NCBI RefSeq assembly: GCF_002896855.1
Contig: NZ_CP021850.1
Location: 521,665 to 585,664 of the forward strand
From: Clostridium thermosuccinogenes
GTDB taxonomy: Bacteria > Bacillota > Clostridia > Acetivibrionales > DSM-5807
DNA: 64,000 bases
Reading direction: 5' to 3'
This document shows positions 26,710 to 35,719 of the stretch, in pieces; positions within the stretch are counted from its first letter, which is position 1, and each line of letters starts with the position of its first letter. A program made the translations under genes and the position numbers. Under the pieces are notes generated by a model that saw only the letters and a list, made by a program, of their open reading frames with translations, searched no databases and was not told the DNA's origin.

Positions 26710-27651
26710 ATGGGCAAAAAAAGAAGGCTTCGCCTGGGTGTGACAACCCGACGGGAAATGAAAGGATATCTGTTTATTCTGCCATGGTTGGTGGGCTTTG
26801 GAATATTCTTTGCATATCCCATGTTTCAGTCGTTTATCTACAGCATCAGCAGCGTGAGGATAACCGCCAAGGCCAGGATAGTGAAACCTGTGGGTTTTGA
26901 CAACTATGTGTATATATTCACAAAAGATATATATTTTGCAGAACGGTTGAGAGCATTTTTCCTCAATACGATTTTCAGCTTGCCGGTCATCCTTGTTTTT
27001 TCACTGATGATTGCCATGCTGATAAACCAGAAGATAAAATTCAAGGGGTTTTTCAGAACATTGTTCTTCTTACCCATAATAGTTGTCAGCGGGCCGGTGC
27101 TTGAAAGGCTGATCTCCGATGGAGCGACCACAATACCGATGATAGAGCAGTATGGAGTATATGACATCATAAATGAAGTGGTGCCATATATGCTTGTGGA
27201 GCCGATAAGCTACCTCTTCAGCCAGCTGATACTAATCCTCTGGTATTCCGGCATACCTATACTTATATACCTTGCAGGATTGCAAAAGATAGACATTAAC
27301 CTTTATGAAGCCGCTTTGATCGATGGTGCATCCTCCTGGGTGGTGTTTTGGAAAATAACTTTGCCTTCATTAAAAGGGATAATATTGATCAACGCCATAT
27401 ACACTCTGGTTTTTTTGGGAACATCGGAGATTAATGAGGTGATAATCCTGATCAAAAATAACATGCTGAATCCCAACACCGGCTTCGGCATAGCTTCGGC
27501 AATGGCATGGACCTTCACCGTCGGTCTTGGTCTCATAATGGTAATTATATATTTCATAGGCGGCAGGGAAAAACCTGCTGTCGTGCAGAAAAAGCTTCCG
27601 GCCAAAAAGCCGGAGAAAAAAGCAAAAAAAATACTGCCAGTCAGGGGGTGA
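26710..27651 (+). CDS. Carbohydrate ABC transporter permease (MalF/UgpA type), second
   Basis: A 313-residue permease with its first helix at about 20-40 (GYLFILPWLVGFGIFFAYPM) and EAA motif YEAALIDGASSWVVFWKITL. The ATG follows the DUF5696 stop after one base. Its C-terminal tail is unusually lysine- and proline-rich (KKLPAKKPEKKAKK), likely cytoplasmic. Its stop codon overlaps the ATG of the next permease, so these two are the most probable channel pair. Confidence 0.9.
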   Translation: MGKKRRLRLGVTTRREMKGYLFILPWLVGFGIFFAYPMFQSFIYSISSVRITAKARIVKPVGFDNYVYIFTKDIYFAERLRAFFLNTIFSLPVILVFSLMIAMLINQKIKFKGFFRTLFFLPIIVVSGPVLERLISDGATTIPMIEQYGVYDIINEVVPYMLVEPISYLFSQLILILWYSGIPILIYLAGLQKIDINLYEAALIDGASSWVVFWKITLPSLKGIILINAIYTLVFLGTSEINEVIILIKNNMLNPNTGFGIASAMAWTFTVGLGLIMVIIYFIGGREKPAVVQKKLPAKKPEKKAKKILPVRG

Positions 27652-28655
27652 TGAGGTTGAATATTTCTGCTCTTATAGATAGGCACAGGATGGATAGGTA
27701 TATAAATAAAGCCAAGAAGGCGTTGCTCGGTTCCAGAGAAAAAACCGGAATCCTGTTCACAATCTTTGTTTATACCATGCTGATATCCCTGGGGTTTATT
27801 TATCTCTATCCCATGCTTCATATGTTTGTTACCAGCTTTATGTCCCTGGATGATCTGCTGGATGAGTCGGTGCGATGGATTCCGACCCATATTTCACTGG
27901 AAAACTATATTGAAGCCTTCCGGGTTATGAAGTTCAAAACAACTATAGGTCCGACCATCCTGCTGACGGTCATACCTTCCCTCTGCCAGACTGTGGTGTG
28001 CGCAGTGACAGGATACGGGTTTGCCAGATATCGCTTCAAAGGGAAGTCCATCATTCTCGTGCTTGTGCTTTTGACCTTTGTCATACCTCCTCATGTTATG
28101 ATGGTACCCAGATATCTGATGTATACGGACTACAAGATGATAGGCAGCATAGGTGTCCTGCTTTATCCGGCTATATTGGGCCAGGGATTGAACAGCGCCA
28201 TATTCATTCTGATATTTACACAATTTTTCAGACAGACACCGGTTTCGCTGGATGAGGCTGCAAGGGTGGATGGCGCCGGTGAGCTGAGAATTTTTCTGAC
28301 AATTGCCGTACCTCTGGCAGTGCCGGCGTTTATAGTATCCATTCTGTTTTCTTCTGTGTGGTATTGGAATGAGACCTATTTCAGCTCTCTCTACTTAGGC
28401 AGCTCCAACATAGGAAACCAGAATACTGTTACTACAATTCTCATGGAGCTGAGCAGGTTTGAGGACAGCTACAAAAAATATGTACAGCAGGTTGCAGGGT
28501 ACTGGGGAGCAGGCGGGTCTGTAGAATCCATCGCCAATGAGGCTATTCGCATGGCAGGTACCATGATCAGCATACTGCCTCTCCTGATTGTTTACTTCCT
28601 GCTGCAGAAGCATTTTGTAGAGAGCATAGAACGTACAGGCATAACGGGAGAATAA
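27651..28655 (+). CDS. Carbohydrate ABC transporter permease (MalG type), third
   Basis: A 334-residue permease with EAA loop DEAARVDGAGELRIFLTIAV. It starts at the ATG overlapping the previous stop (TGATG) with AGGGGG just upstream; a longer frame exists from 27507 but lies wholly inside the previous gene. It pairs by position with the preceding MalF-type permease. It is the last gene before the IS110 insertion that separates it from the second binding protein. Confidence 0.9.
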   Translation: MRLNISALIDRHRMDRYINKAKKALLGSREKTGILFTIFVYTMLISLGFIYLYPMLHMFVTSFMSLDDLLDESVRWIPTHISLENYIEAFRVMKFKTTIGPTILLTVIPSLCQTVVCAVTGYGFARYRFKGKSIILVLVLLTFVIPPHVMMVPRYLMYTDYKMIGSIGVLLYPAILGQGLNSAIFILIFTQFFRQTPVSLDEAARVDGAGELRIFLTIAVPLAVPAFIVSILFSSVWYWNETYFSSLYLGSSNIGNQNTVTTILMELSRFEDSYKKYVQQVAGYWGAGGSVESIANEAIRMAGTMISILPLLIVYFLLQKHFVESIERTGITGE

Positions 28656-28900
28656 CCATTTTACTGCTTATGATGGCTTTTAAGCCAATATGATATAACC
28701 CGGAAATATCCGGCCATTATTAAAAAAAAGACCAGCTAATTAAAGTCAAGAGCTTTTTTTGAAAAATAAAAGAATTTTTCAAAAAACACATGAGCTAAAA
28801 AAGGCATGACAACAAGACCACCCAGGTGAAGTAGACATAAAATAGCTGGTCCAAAATAGTAAGTTGCTCTTTGAAAACTAAACATCAAGTAACAGTACTA
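28656..28900. other. Non-coding left flank of IS110 copy 1
   Basis: About 245 nt without a gene, part operon spacer and part IS end. GACCAGCTA (28730-28738) and TAGCTGGTC (28843-28851) are inverted copies that would enclose a structured RNA of about 120 nt. The exact element boundary cannot be read from one copy. Confidence 0.45.
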
Positions 28901-30420
28901 TTAAGCTGCTGTATGCTTTGCTGCAAGATTCTTCGCATGTTCCTGAGGGCTACGTAGCTGATAAGGCTTTCTATCCCTAAGAACAGCAAAAATATAATTA
29001 ACAAGCTTACGCATAACAGCTCCTAAGGCCACTTTTTTAGGCTTGTTCTGGCATTTGTTTTTGTAATATTCCATCAGTACAGGGTTGCAAGCTGTTTTGT
29101 CACGCTTAGTGCGGATATTAGCAAGAGCAATTGTGAAAAGTACCCTGCGAAGCAGCCTTGACCCCCTTTTTGACATCTTGTTTTGTGTGCCGGTAAACTC
29201 TCCGGACTGCATTACAGAGGGGTCAATGCCGAAATAAGCAACTAGCTTGCCTGGCTTTGAAAAAGCTGAAAAGTCGCCAATTTCAGCCAGAATGGTAACA
29301 GCAGAGATAAGTCCTATACCTGGAATGCTTTGTAGAAGCTCGAGAGTCAGTGCCAGCATGGGTATGTCCTTTGCCATATCTTCAGCAATCAATGAACGAA
29401 TGGCTTTGAGGACTTTCTCAAGGTTTTCCTCCAAGGTTTTAATCATAGAGATATACACCCCAAGCATGGCAATATTTGAAGAGTTATTAATGCTCAAAGG
29501 TGCAAATTCTCTGGCCTTGGAGACCAAAAGCTCATACTTTGCAGTTGACCACTTAAGGCTTCTGCGGGAATTCTTTTGTATCAGTGCAATCAACTTGTTT
29601 CTGTTGGCTTTAAGAATATGCACAGGCGTAGGATATTTTTCTAATACTGCGAGAGCAGCCTTTGAAAAGATGTTAGGGAATACATCCTTGAAGTTTAGCA
29701 TGAGTTGGTCAACAATACCTGTAAGCCTGTTTTTGTAGGCAGTAAGTTCGTCAGAGAGCTTGTAGTACTGTCGGCAAAGGCTTCGCAGACATTCAATATC
29801 TTCATCTGGGATATTAGTAGTTTTAAGCTCCTGAAATCTGTATAGCAGGGCAATTTTCCGGGCATCAACTTTATCATTTTTCACTTTCCTGATTCCAATA
29901 TTTTTGATAGAATCAGTTTGGATGGGGTTTATGATGGAAACCTCAAATCCAGCTTTACAAAGTGAATGGAAAAGGATTTTGTGATAGTGCCCGGTGGATT
30001 CCATGACGACGAAAGGCCTAGAATCAAAGTCCTTTTCCGTTTTTTTCAGTAATTTAACGGCTCTTTCAACGTCAGAACTGGAATCATGGCGGATCTTCAT
30101 GCGGGCAATTACTTCATTGGATGGAGAAAGAATTGCCATCTCACTAAAGAATTTACCTACATCGATTCCTGCCATAGGTCTGAAATTCATAAAAAATGCC
30201 TCCTTTACAAGATGAATGGACTTAAAAGTCTCCATTCCTTCCCATGTAAGCAAACAACCTTGCATGTGACACGAGGAACCAGCTTTAAGCTGGCCTCAAC
30301 CAGCCAAATCATGTAGACTTACCGGAATGGATAAATACTCTTTTTTACGGGTAATCGGCCCGCTAAGGTCCGTCCCAGGAGGTGAAACACACACCTTCCA
30401 AGTCCGGAAAATATTATACA
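28730..30420 (-). mobile_element. IS110-family insertion sequence, copy 1 (boundaries approximate)
   Basis: It comprises the recombinase gene at 28901-30190 and long non-coding flanks on both sides. It lies inside the glycan-uptake operon, between the third permease and the second binding-protein gene, and is oriented against operon transcription. IS110 elements make no or minimal target duplication and lack classical terminal inverted repeats, so the ends given are estimates. Confidence 0.7.
28901..30190 (-). CDS. IS110-family transposase (DEDD recombinase), copy 1
   Basis: A 429-residue recombinase. The RuvC-like N-terminal domain has AGIDVGK (Asp10), VVMESTGHYH (Glu) and KNDKVDARKIA (two Asp), the DEDD set. 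The C-terminal Tnp_20 domain has SIPGIGLISAVTILAEIGD and SKRGSRLLRR with the conserved serine region. The start at 30190 follows AAAGGAGG; an in-frame ATG at 30265 has no ribosome site. It appears intact. The protein differs clearly from the other two IS110 recombinases in the window, so they are separate arrivals. Confidence 0.93.
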   Translation of the reverse strand: MNFRPMAGIDVGKFFSEMAILSPSNEVIARMKIRHDSSSDVERAVKLLKKTEKDFDSRPFVVMESTGHYHKILFHSLCKAGFEVSIINPIQTDSIKNIGIRKVKNDKVDARKIALLYRFQELKTTNIPDEDIECLRSLCRQYYKLSDELTAYKNRLTGIVDQLMLNFKDVFPNIFSKAALAVLEKYPTPVHILKANRNKLIALIQKNSRRSLKWSTAKYELLVSKAREFAPLSINNSSNIAMLGVYISMIKTLEENLEKVLKAIRSLIAEDMAKDIPMLALTLELLQSIPGIGLISAVTILAEIGDFSAFSKPGKLVAYFGIDPSVMQSGEFTGTQNKMSKRGSRLLRRVLFTIALANIRTKRDKTACNPVLMEYYKNKCQNKPKKVALGAVMRKLVNYIFAVLRDRKPYQLRSPQEHAKNLAAKHTAA

Positions 30421-30606
30421 TGATTGTCAAAGTTCAGGCCAACAGATGCTGGCATAATGGCTAAGATGTGAAGCCGGATGATGTGCTTGATGTTTGGAAA
30501 AGTATGAAGCTTAAAATGTTATGTTAACTATAAAAATTGATGGGTCAAACAGTGGCTTTGGTCACTGATTTAATACAATATTAATTGTACAAGGAGGAGT
30601 AAAATT
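30191..30606. other. Non-coding region: IS110 copy 1 upstream flank and leader of the second binding-protein gene
   Basis: No gene is visible. The first ~230 nt belong to the IS upstream flank and hold a perfect short hairpin (CCAGCTTTAAGCTGG, near 30281-30295) plus further inverted segments; this is where a bridge RNA would lie in the IS110 group. The last ~100 nt contain a small hairpin (CAGTG...CACTG near 30551-30568) and AAGGAGGAG before the ATG at 30607. Confidence 0.45.
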
Positions 30607-32049
30607 ATGACTAAAAAGTTAATTGCGCTACTGCTGGTATTGGTCATGACACTTTCAGTGATGACGGCCTGCAGCAAGGGGGATGATGGTAAATCTTCAA
30701 CTACACCCTCATCTACTCCTGCAGCTGATGCACCAGCTACATCCGGTGACGAATCTTCAGGGGATGCTGGAGATGCTGGAAAGGATGCCGGAGGATTGCC
30801 GCCCATGACTACCGACAACATCACCTTGACTTATGCTTGCTGGGGATTAGCGGAAAAAGGTGAAATCGAGGTAAGGGATAAGCAGTTGGCGGCTTTTATG
30901 GAAGCTTACCCGAACATCAAAGTGGAATTCGTTGAAATTGAACAGGGCTCCTGGGACGAGGCTCTGTATAACAGAGCGGCAGCAGGTACTTTGCCCGATG
31001 TATTCTGGGTGTTCTCGGTTACCAACGCCGTAAAAAACCAGTGGGCACTGGATGTAACCGATATGTTTGATGCCGACCCGGATACTCAGGAAATATATCC
31101 CGGTATCAGGGAGATTTCCAAGATCAATGGCAGAAGATACCATGTTCCTGGCATCATGTTCCCCCATATGATATTCCTGAACAAAACCTTATTTGACAAG
31201 TATAATGTGCCGCTTCCAAGTTACGACTGGACTTTCGAGGATTTCAAAAAGATAGCTGAGGAGATCACCCATCCTGAAGAGTATTATTTTGGAACTTCCA
31301 ACCCAATATATTACGATCTGATGGATGCATGGTACAATGGCACTACCCGTTATGGATGGGACGGACAAAACTACAACCTTGGTCAGACTTGGGTTGATGC
31401 CTGGAATTTAAGACTTGACTGGATTGACCGAAAAGTAGTGGAATGGATGAGTGCAGAGGAAAAAGAGCAGGTATTGGGAGATCCTTCTGCATGGCCTCCA
31501 GGAAAAGGGCGTGTTGCTATGCATATAGACTGGCCCTGGACTATAGCTCACTTTGAAGATGTCGTATCTCCTGAAACAGGATGTGAGTTCCTCTACTATC
31601 CGCTGCCGCAAGGACCTACAGGACGTCAGATGGCTATAGTTGATAACAGCGTTATCTCTGCGACCACCCAGCATCCAAGAGAGGCATGGGAACTGCAGAA
31701 ATGGACTACATGGGGAGTGGAGGCTTGCAAAAACCGTTTCGAAGGATATAAAGAGGCTGGAGCACCCCTGTCCCGTATGCCTGTAATAACCAACAAGGAA
31801 GTTTGGCAGCAGATCATTGATGCCGCTCCTAATGAAGCCCTGAAAGCATTCTATGAGCATTTGACCGATATCGTACCTTCTCCGTGGCCTATTGCTCCGG
31901 GTTGGGGCGAATTTGAAGCGTGGATGGCTGAACAGGATATGTGGGGTAAGCTGGAGAGACGTGAAGTGCGTCCTGAAGATGTTGTGAAAGAGCTGAATGA
32001 CAAACTGAACGAGTTCAAGCAGCAGTATATCGTTTCCATTGATTATTAA
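30607..32049 (+). CDS. Sugar ABC transporter substrate-binding lipoprotein, second
   Basis: A 480-residue lipoprotein with lipobox MTAC (Cys22) and a Ser/Thr/Ala/Asp-rich linker to about residue 60. The mature domain is a family 1 solute-binding protein (ITLTYACWGLAEKGEIEVRDK, GRRYHVPGIMFPHMIFLNKTLF, REAWELQKWTTWG), rich in Trp and Tyr as expected for an oligosaccharide site. A strong AAGGAGGAG precedes the ATG. It would feed one of the permease pairs. The hairpin downstream (32058-32087) would raise its expression over the following permease. The IS110 copy upstream separates it from the rest of the operon. Confidence 0.9.
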   Translation: MTKKLIALLLVLVMTLSVMTACSKGDDGKSSTTPSSTPAADAPATSGDESSGDAGDAGKDAGGLPPMTTDNITLTYACWGLAEKGEIEVRDKQLAAFMEAYPNIKVEFVEIEQGSWDEALYNRAAAGTLPDVFWVFSVTNAVKNQWALDVTDMFDADPDTQEIYPGIREISKINGRRYHVPGIMFPHMIFLNKTLFDKYNVPLPSYDWTFEDFKKIAEEITHPEEYYFGTSNPIYYDLMDAWYNGTTRYGWDGQNYNLGQTWVDAWNLRLDWIDRKVVEWMSAEEKEQVLGDPSAWPPGKGRVAMHIDWPWTIAHFEDVVSPETGCEFLYYPLPQGPTGRQMAIVDNSVISATTQHPREAWELQKWTTWGVEACKNRFEGYKEAGAPLSRMPVITNKEVWQQIIDAAPNEALKAFYEHLTDIVPSPWPIAPGWGEFEAWMAEQDMWGKLERREVRPEDVVKELNDKLNEFKQQYIVSIDY

Positions 32050-32057
32050 TTATAATC

Positions 32058-32087
32058 AGTCATACGGGGATTCTTCCCTGTATGACT
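32058..32087 (+). terminator. Hairpin / partial terminator after the binding-protein gene
   Basis: AGTCATACGGGG and CCCTGTATGACT form a 12-bp stem (one G-U pair) with a 6-nt loop, followed by GCATCTTGTTATTTTT. The U-rich run is displaced, so partial termination or 3'-end protection is likely, a common arrangement between binding-protein and permease genes. Confidence 0.6.
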
Positions 32088-32124
32088 GCATCTTGTTATT
32101 TTTATCAGGTTTGGGGGTCGCAGT

Positions 32125-32997
32125 ATGAGCGTAAGACAAATAACCAGAATAAATCCGAAGGGGTTTCACAGAAGCCAGTTAAAAATTTATGCCTATTTAT
32201 TGCCCTTGGCAATATTTATGCTGTTGCCTATTTTATATATATTGAACCACGCTTTTAAGCCAGTTAATGAGTTGTTTGCCTTTCCGCCCAGGTTTTTTGT
32301 AGAGCACCCTACGCTGGAAAACTTCAGGAAGCTGTTTCAGGCGACGCAGCAGTCAGGCATCCCCATCGGACGGTATGTTTTCAACAGCATCGTGGTGACG
32401 GTTTTGGTGGTGTTTCTCACCGTGCTGATAAGCACCATGGCGGGTTTTGCCCTTTCAAAGCTGAAATTCAAGGGAAAAAACGTCTTGTTTGAAATCAATA
32501 CCCTGGCTTTGATGTTCGTACCTGTGGCAGTCATGATCCCGAGGTATTTGACCATTGACAAGCTTCATATCATGGATACTTATCTGGCTCACATACTTCC
32601 GTTGTTATCCATGCCGGTAGGACTTTTCCTCATAAAACAGTTTATTGACCAGGTTCCGGATGAACTGATAGAAGCAGCGGTGGTGGACGGTGCTTCAATT
32701 TATAAAATATATTATAAAATCATCATACCGATGATCCGGCCGGCAATAGCTACAGTGGCTATATTGTCCTTTCAGTCGGTATGGAACAACACTGAAACCT
32801 CCACTTTGTTTGTAACTCAGGAGAGCATGAGAACTTTAGCTTTCTTTATGAACTCCCTGTCTTCCAACACAAATGTTGTGGCAGGACAGGGTATTGCGGC
32901 AGCTGCGGGCCTTATCATGTTCATACCCAATATTGTCCTCTTCATAATACTTCAGAGCAATGTGATGAACACTATGGCATACTCCGGCATGAAATAA
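32125..32997 (+). CDS. Carbohydrate ABC transporter permease (MalG type), fourth
   Basis: A 290-residue permease with EAA loop IEAAVVDGASIYKIYYKIII and a first helix at about 24-43. The ATG follows GGGGGTCGCAGT, a weak ribosome site. It completes a second MalF/MalG set with the permease at 21471, although the pairing cannot be proven from order alone. No ATPase gene is present in the operon. Confidence 0.9.
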   Translation: MSVRQITRINPKGFHRSQLKIYAYLLPLAIFMLLPILYILNHAFKPVNELFAFPPRFFVEHPTLENFRKLFQATQQSGIPIGRYVFNSIVVTVLVVFLTVLISTMAGFALSKLKFKGKNVLFEINTLALMFVPVAVMIPRYLTIDKLHIMDTYLAHILPLLSMPVGLFLIKQFIDQVPDELIEAAVVDGASIYKIYYKIIIPMIRPAIATVAILSFQSVWNNTETSTLFVTQESMRTLAFFMNSLSSNTNVVAGQGIAAAAGLIMFIPNIVLFIILQSNVMNTMAYSGMK

Positions 32998-33126
32998 TCT
33001 GTTGTTTCGGCTGGAATCCGCCGATGGTGCCGTGATGGAAAGTGCTTACATGCCTTATAGGGAAAGGAGATACCCTTCCTTTTCCAATAGAGGCGATATT
33101 ATAAAAGGATGAGGAGTGGATAGTTT

Positions 33127-35649
33127 TTGAAATTTATAAGGTGCCTTAGAGCAATAGCTGTAGTGTTATCTATCCAGATGCTGCTTGCCTCCCTCATCGG
33201 CTGTGACAGTGGACAATCTGATAACAGAGAGGTTGATGAAAGAATGGCGGAAAAAATACCTTACGAATTCAAGGTTGCCGAAACGTATAAAAACCCAATG
33301 GAGATTGCCGGACAGCACGGGGTTTGCCAATATACTGCAGGAAAGGAATACGGCATCGGCGATCCCTTCGTCATGCGCTATAATGGAAAATACTACCTGT
33401 ATCCTTCCTCCTGCGAGAACAAGGTAAAGGTTTTTGAATCTACCGATCTGGTGAACTGGGAATATAAGGGCTATGTCACCGAAGGCTCGGATGTATATTT
33501 TGCTTATGCTCCTGAAGTGGTTTATTATGACGGCATGTTCTATATGACCACATCTCCGGAAGGAAAAGGGCATTACATTTTGAAGAGTGAGAGTCCTCTG
33601 GGGCCATTTAAGCGTATCACAGATAATTTCGGGCATGTGATTGACGGGTCTTTTTGGATTGATGATGATGACAGGTTGCTTTTTATCTTTCCCGAGGCAT
33701 CCATTATAAAGGCTGCGGAAATAGATACAAAAACCATGCTCCCGGTTGCCAAAAGGACCCATTTCAATGCTACACTTAAGGGATGGACCGAAGGACCCGG
33801 CATTTTCAGAAGAGGAGAATATCATTATCTGACTTACACCGGCAACCATGTGCTTAGCAGGGGATACAGGGTGGCCTATTCCTATACCAAAGGGAACAAT
33901 CCCTTAGGACAGTATATAATGCCCGAGGATAATATCCTGTATATACGCTCAGAGCATGACGACGAATATACGGGTCTTGGGCACAGCTCAAATGTCATAG
34001 GCCCGGATCTGGACAGCATTTATGCTCCCTATCACAATCTGGTAGGCCTGGCCGGTCCCCAGAGAAGATACTGCCTGGACCGGTTGCTGACCAATGGCAG
34101 CGTTGTTTACAGTACGGGACCAACCAGCTTTGATGTTCCTATTCCTGCCATGCCGGAGATATACGGATGGCTGGACGATCCGAAAGATACTGCTGCAGAG
34201 AAGCACTTCGTGATAAACGATGATGGTGTCACAAGCAAAAATGAGGTGCAGGATGTATTTACTGCGGAATATAACTTCAGGCTGGATGGATCGGAGAAAA
34301 GCCCGGTGGATCTCAAGTTTGGAATAAAAGGTGCATCCTGGTGGGCAGTCAGGGTAGATACCGAAAAAAATACTCTCAGCCTGTTGTCTGTTGAAGATGG
34401 GAATGAGAAGACCATAGCCTCCGAAAAGATACACGTGTCCCATGGATATACCAGATTGTGCACGGTTCGAGTGGAGAATACTGCCGCCGTAAGCTATATA
34501 TATTTCAATTCAGCGCGCAAGCTGACCGTGAAAAATGCAGGTATCACCGGGGGCAAGATAGGTGCTTCCGGCAAGGGCGTCACATTTGGATATATCGGTG
34601 CCAACAGCGACGCTTTGGGATCGGGGGATTACGATGCTGTCAAGAACATACCGGGCAAGTTTGCAGCAATGCATTATATAAAAGGAGAAAACAGGGGCTT
34701 TAATATATCCAAAGCCGCTTTAAAGCCTGAAGGGATACGATATGGAGAAAAGGAAAACAGCATATTGAACAAGGACGGCTCTTATTCTTTAGTTCTTGAC
34801 ACACCCGGAGATTATGTAGTATACCCGGTAAATGTAAGCAACGACGGCATGTACAGCGTAGGTGCAAAGCTTGCTCCGGAAAGCAGTGGCGCGGTATATG
34901 AGTTGATTATGGATGGGGACACGGAACAGACATATCGTTTTACCGTACCGGAAACGGAAGGTGTAAAAACCGACAATGTCAGCGTAAATTTGGGAACACT
35001 GCCGCTTAAGGCAGGATTTCATACCATGACTTTGCGGCTTTTAAAAGGTGAAATGAAGATCAATATGTTTGAGTTCTACTCATCCGCGAAAGAGCCATGG
35101 GCTTACAAGAGCGTTTTTAAGATCAATGAAGACAGAAAAGACTGGATATTTTACGGACCATGGAGAATGAGCAGCGGAAAACTGACCATAGGAGAAGGAA
35201 ATAGCGGTTTTGCCTTAATCGGCGAAACAGGCATGAATGATTATGTTATTGAGGCTGATGTGGACATACCGCGAAAAGGAGCAGGGGATTCCGGTCTGAT
35301 GTTCAGGGTGACCAATCCTTCCATTATGGAACACCAGGTACGGGAATCTTTTATAGGGTATGGCATCAGCATTGGAGATGGCAGCATTACCCTCAGCAAA
35401 TATAATTACGGGAAGATCGGCAACAGCCAAATCGTAAGCATCAAAGAGATAAAAGGCTCAGATAAGGTTAAACTGAAGGTGGTTGTCAGCAACAACATCT
35501 TCCGGATATATATAAATGACCAGGAAAAACCGGTTCTTGAATACATGGATGCACAAGCCTGGCTTCATGGAAAAGTGGGCTTCTATAGCTTTGGAAAGGA
35601 ACTGACGGTCAACAACCTGTCTGTAGTTTCTATAGATAATGAAAAATAA
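33127..35649 (+). CDS. GH43-like glycosidase lipoprotein with C-terminal beta-sandwich domains, paralog A
   Basis: An 840-residue surface lipoprotein (lipobox ASLIGC, Cys26). The five-bladed propeller domain (about 55-340) has the three GH43 acidic residues: Asp79 in GIGDPF (base), Asp173 in VIDGSF (pKa modulator) and Glu222 in WTEGPGIF (acid). Two or three beta-sandwich regions follow to the end, the last (about 660-835) resembling LamG/DUF1080-type modules. GH43 enzymes act on arabino- and xylo-configured chains. It starts at TTG 33127; AGGAG lies about 12 nt upstream and no ATG is well placed. It shares architecture and long similarity with the gene at 37524. Confidence 0.82.
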   Translation: MKFIRCLRAIAVVLSIQMLLASLIGCDSGQSDNREVDERMAEKIPYEFKVAETYKNPMEIAGQHGVCQYTAGKEYGIGDPFVMRYNGKYYLYPSSCENKVKVFESTDLVNWEYKGYVTEGSDVYFAYAPEVVYYDGMFYMTTSPEGKGHYILKSESPLGPFKRITDNFGHVIDGSFWIDDDDRLLFIFPEASIIKAAEIDTKTMLPVAKRTHFNATLKGWTEGPGIFRRGEYHYLTYTGNHVLSRGYRVAYSYTKGNNPLGQYIMPEDNILYIRSEHDDEYTGLGHSSNVIGPDLDSIYAPYHNLVGLAGPQRRYCLDRLLTNGSVVYSTGPTSFDVPIPAMPEIYGWLDDPKDTAAEKHFVINDDGVTSKNEVQDVFTAEYNFRLDGSEKSPVDLKFGIKGASWWAVRVDTEKNTLSLLSVEDGNEKTIASEKIHVSHGYTRLCTVRVENTAAVSYIYFNSARKLTVKNAGITGGKIGASGKGVTFGYIGANSDALGSGDYDAVKNIPGKFAAMHYIKGENRGFNISKAALKPEGIRYGEKENSILNKDGSYSLVLDTPGDYVVYPVNVSNDGMYSVGAKLAPESSGAVYELIMDGDTEQTYRFTVPETEGVKTDNVSVNLGTLPLKAGFHTMTLRLLKGEMKINMFEFYSSAKEPWAYKSVFKINEDRKDWIFYGPWRMSSGKLTIGEGNSGFALIGETGMNDYVIEADVDIPRKGAGDSGLMFRVTNPSIMEHQVRESFIGYGISIGDGSITLSKYNYGKIGNSQIVSIKEIKGSDKVKLKVVVSNNIFRIYINDQEKPVLEYMDAQAWLHGKVGFYSFGKELTVNNLSVVSIDNEK

Positions 35650-35719
35650 GGAATAGATAAACGAAAAACTAACACGGGATTTATACGAAAGAACATTTAT
35701 ACGAAAAGGAGAGACAAAG

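Noticed and set aside
28730-28851. GACCAGCTA / TAGCTGGTC as terminal inverted repeats of a separate small IS
   Set aside because: Both copies lie on the same side of the transposase, only 113 bp apart, and there is no duplication around them; more likely RNA structure in the IS110 flank.
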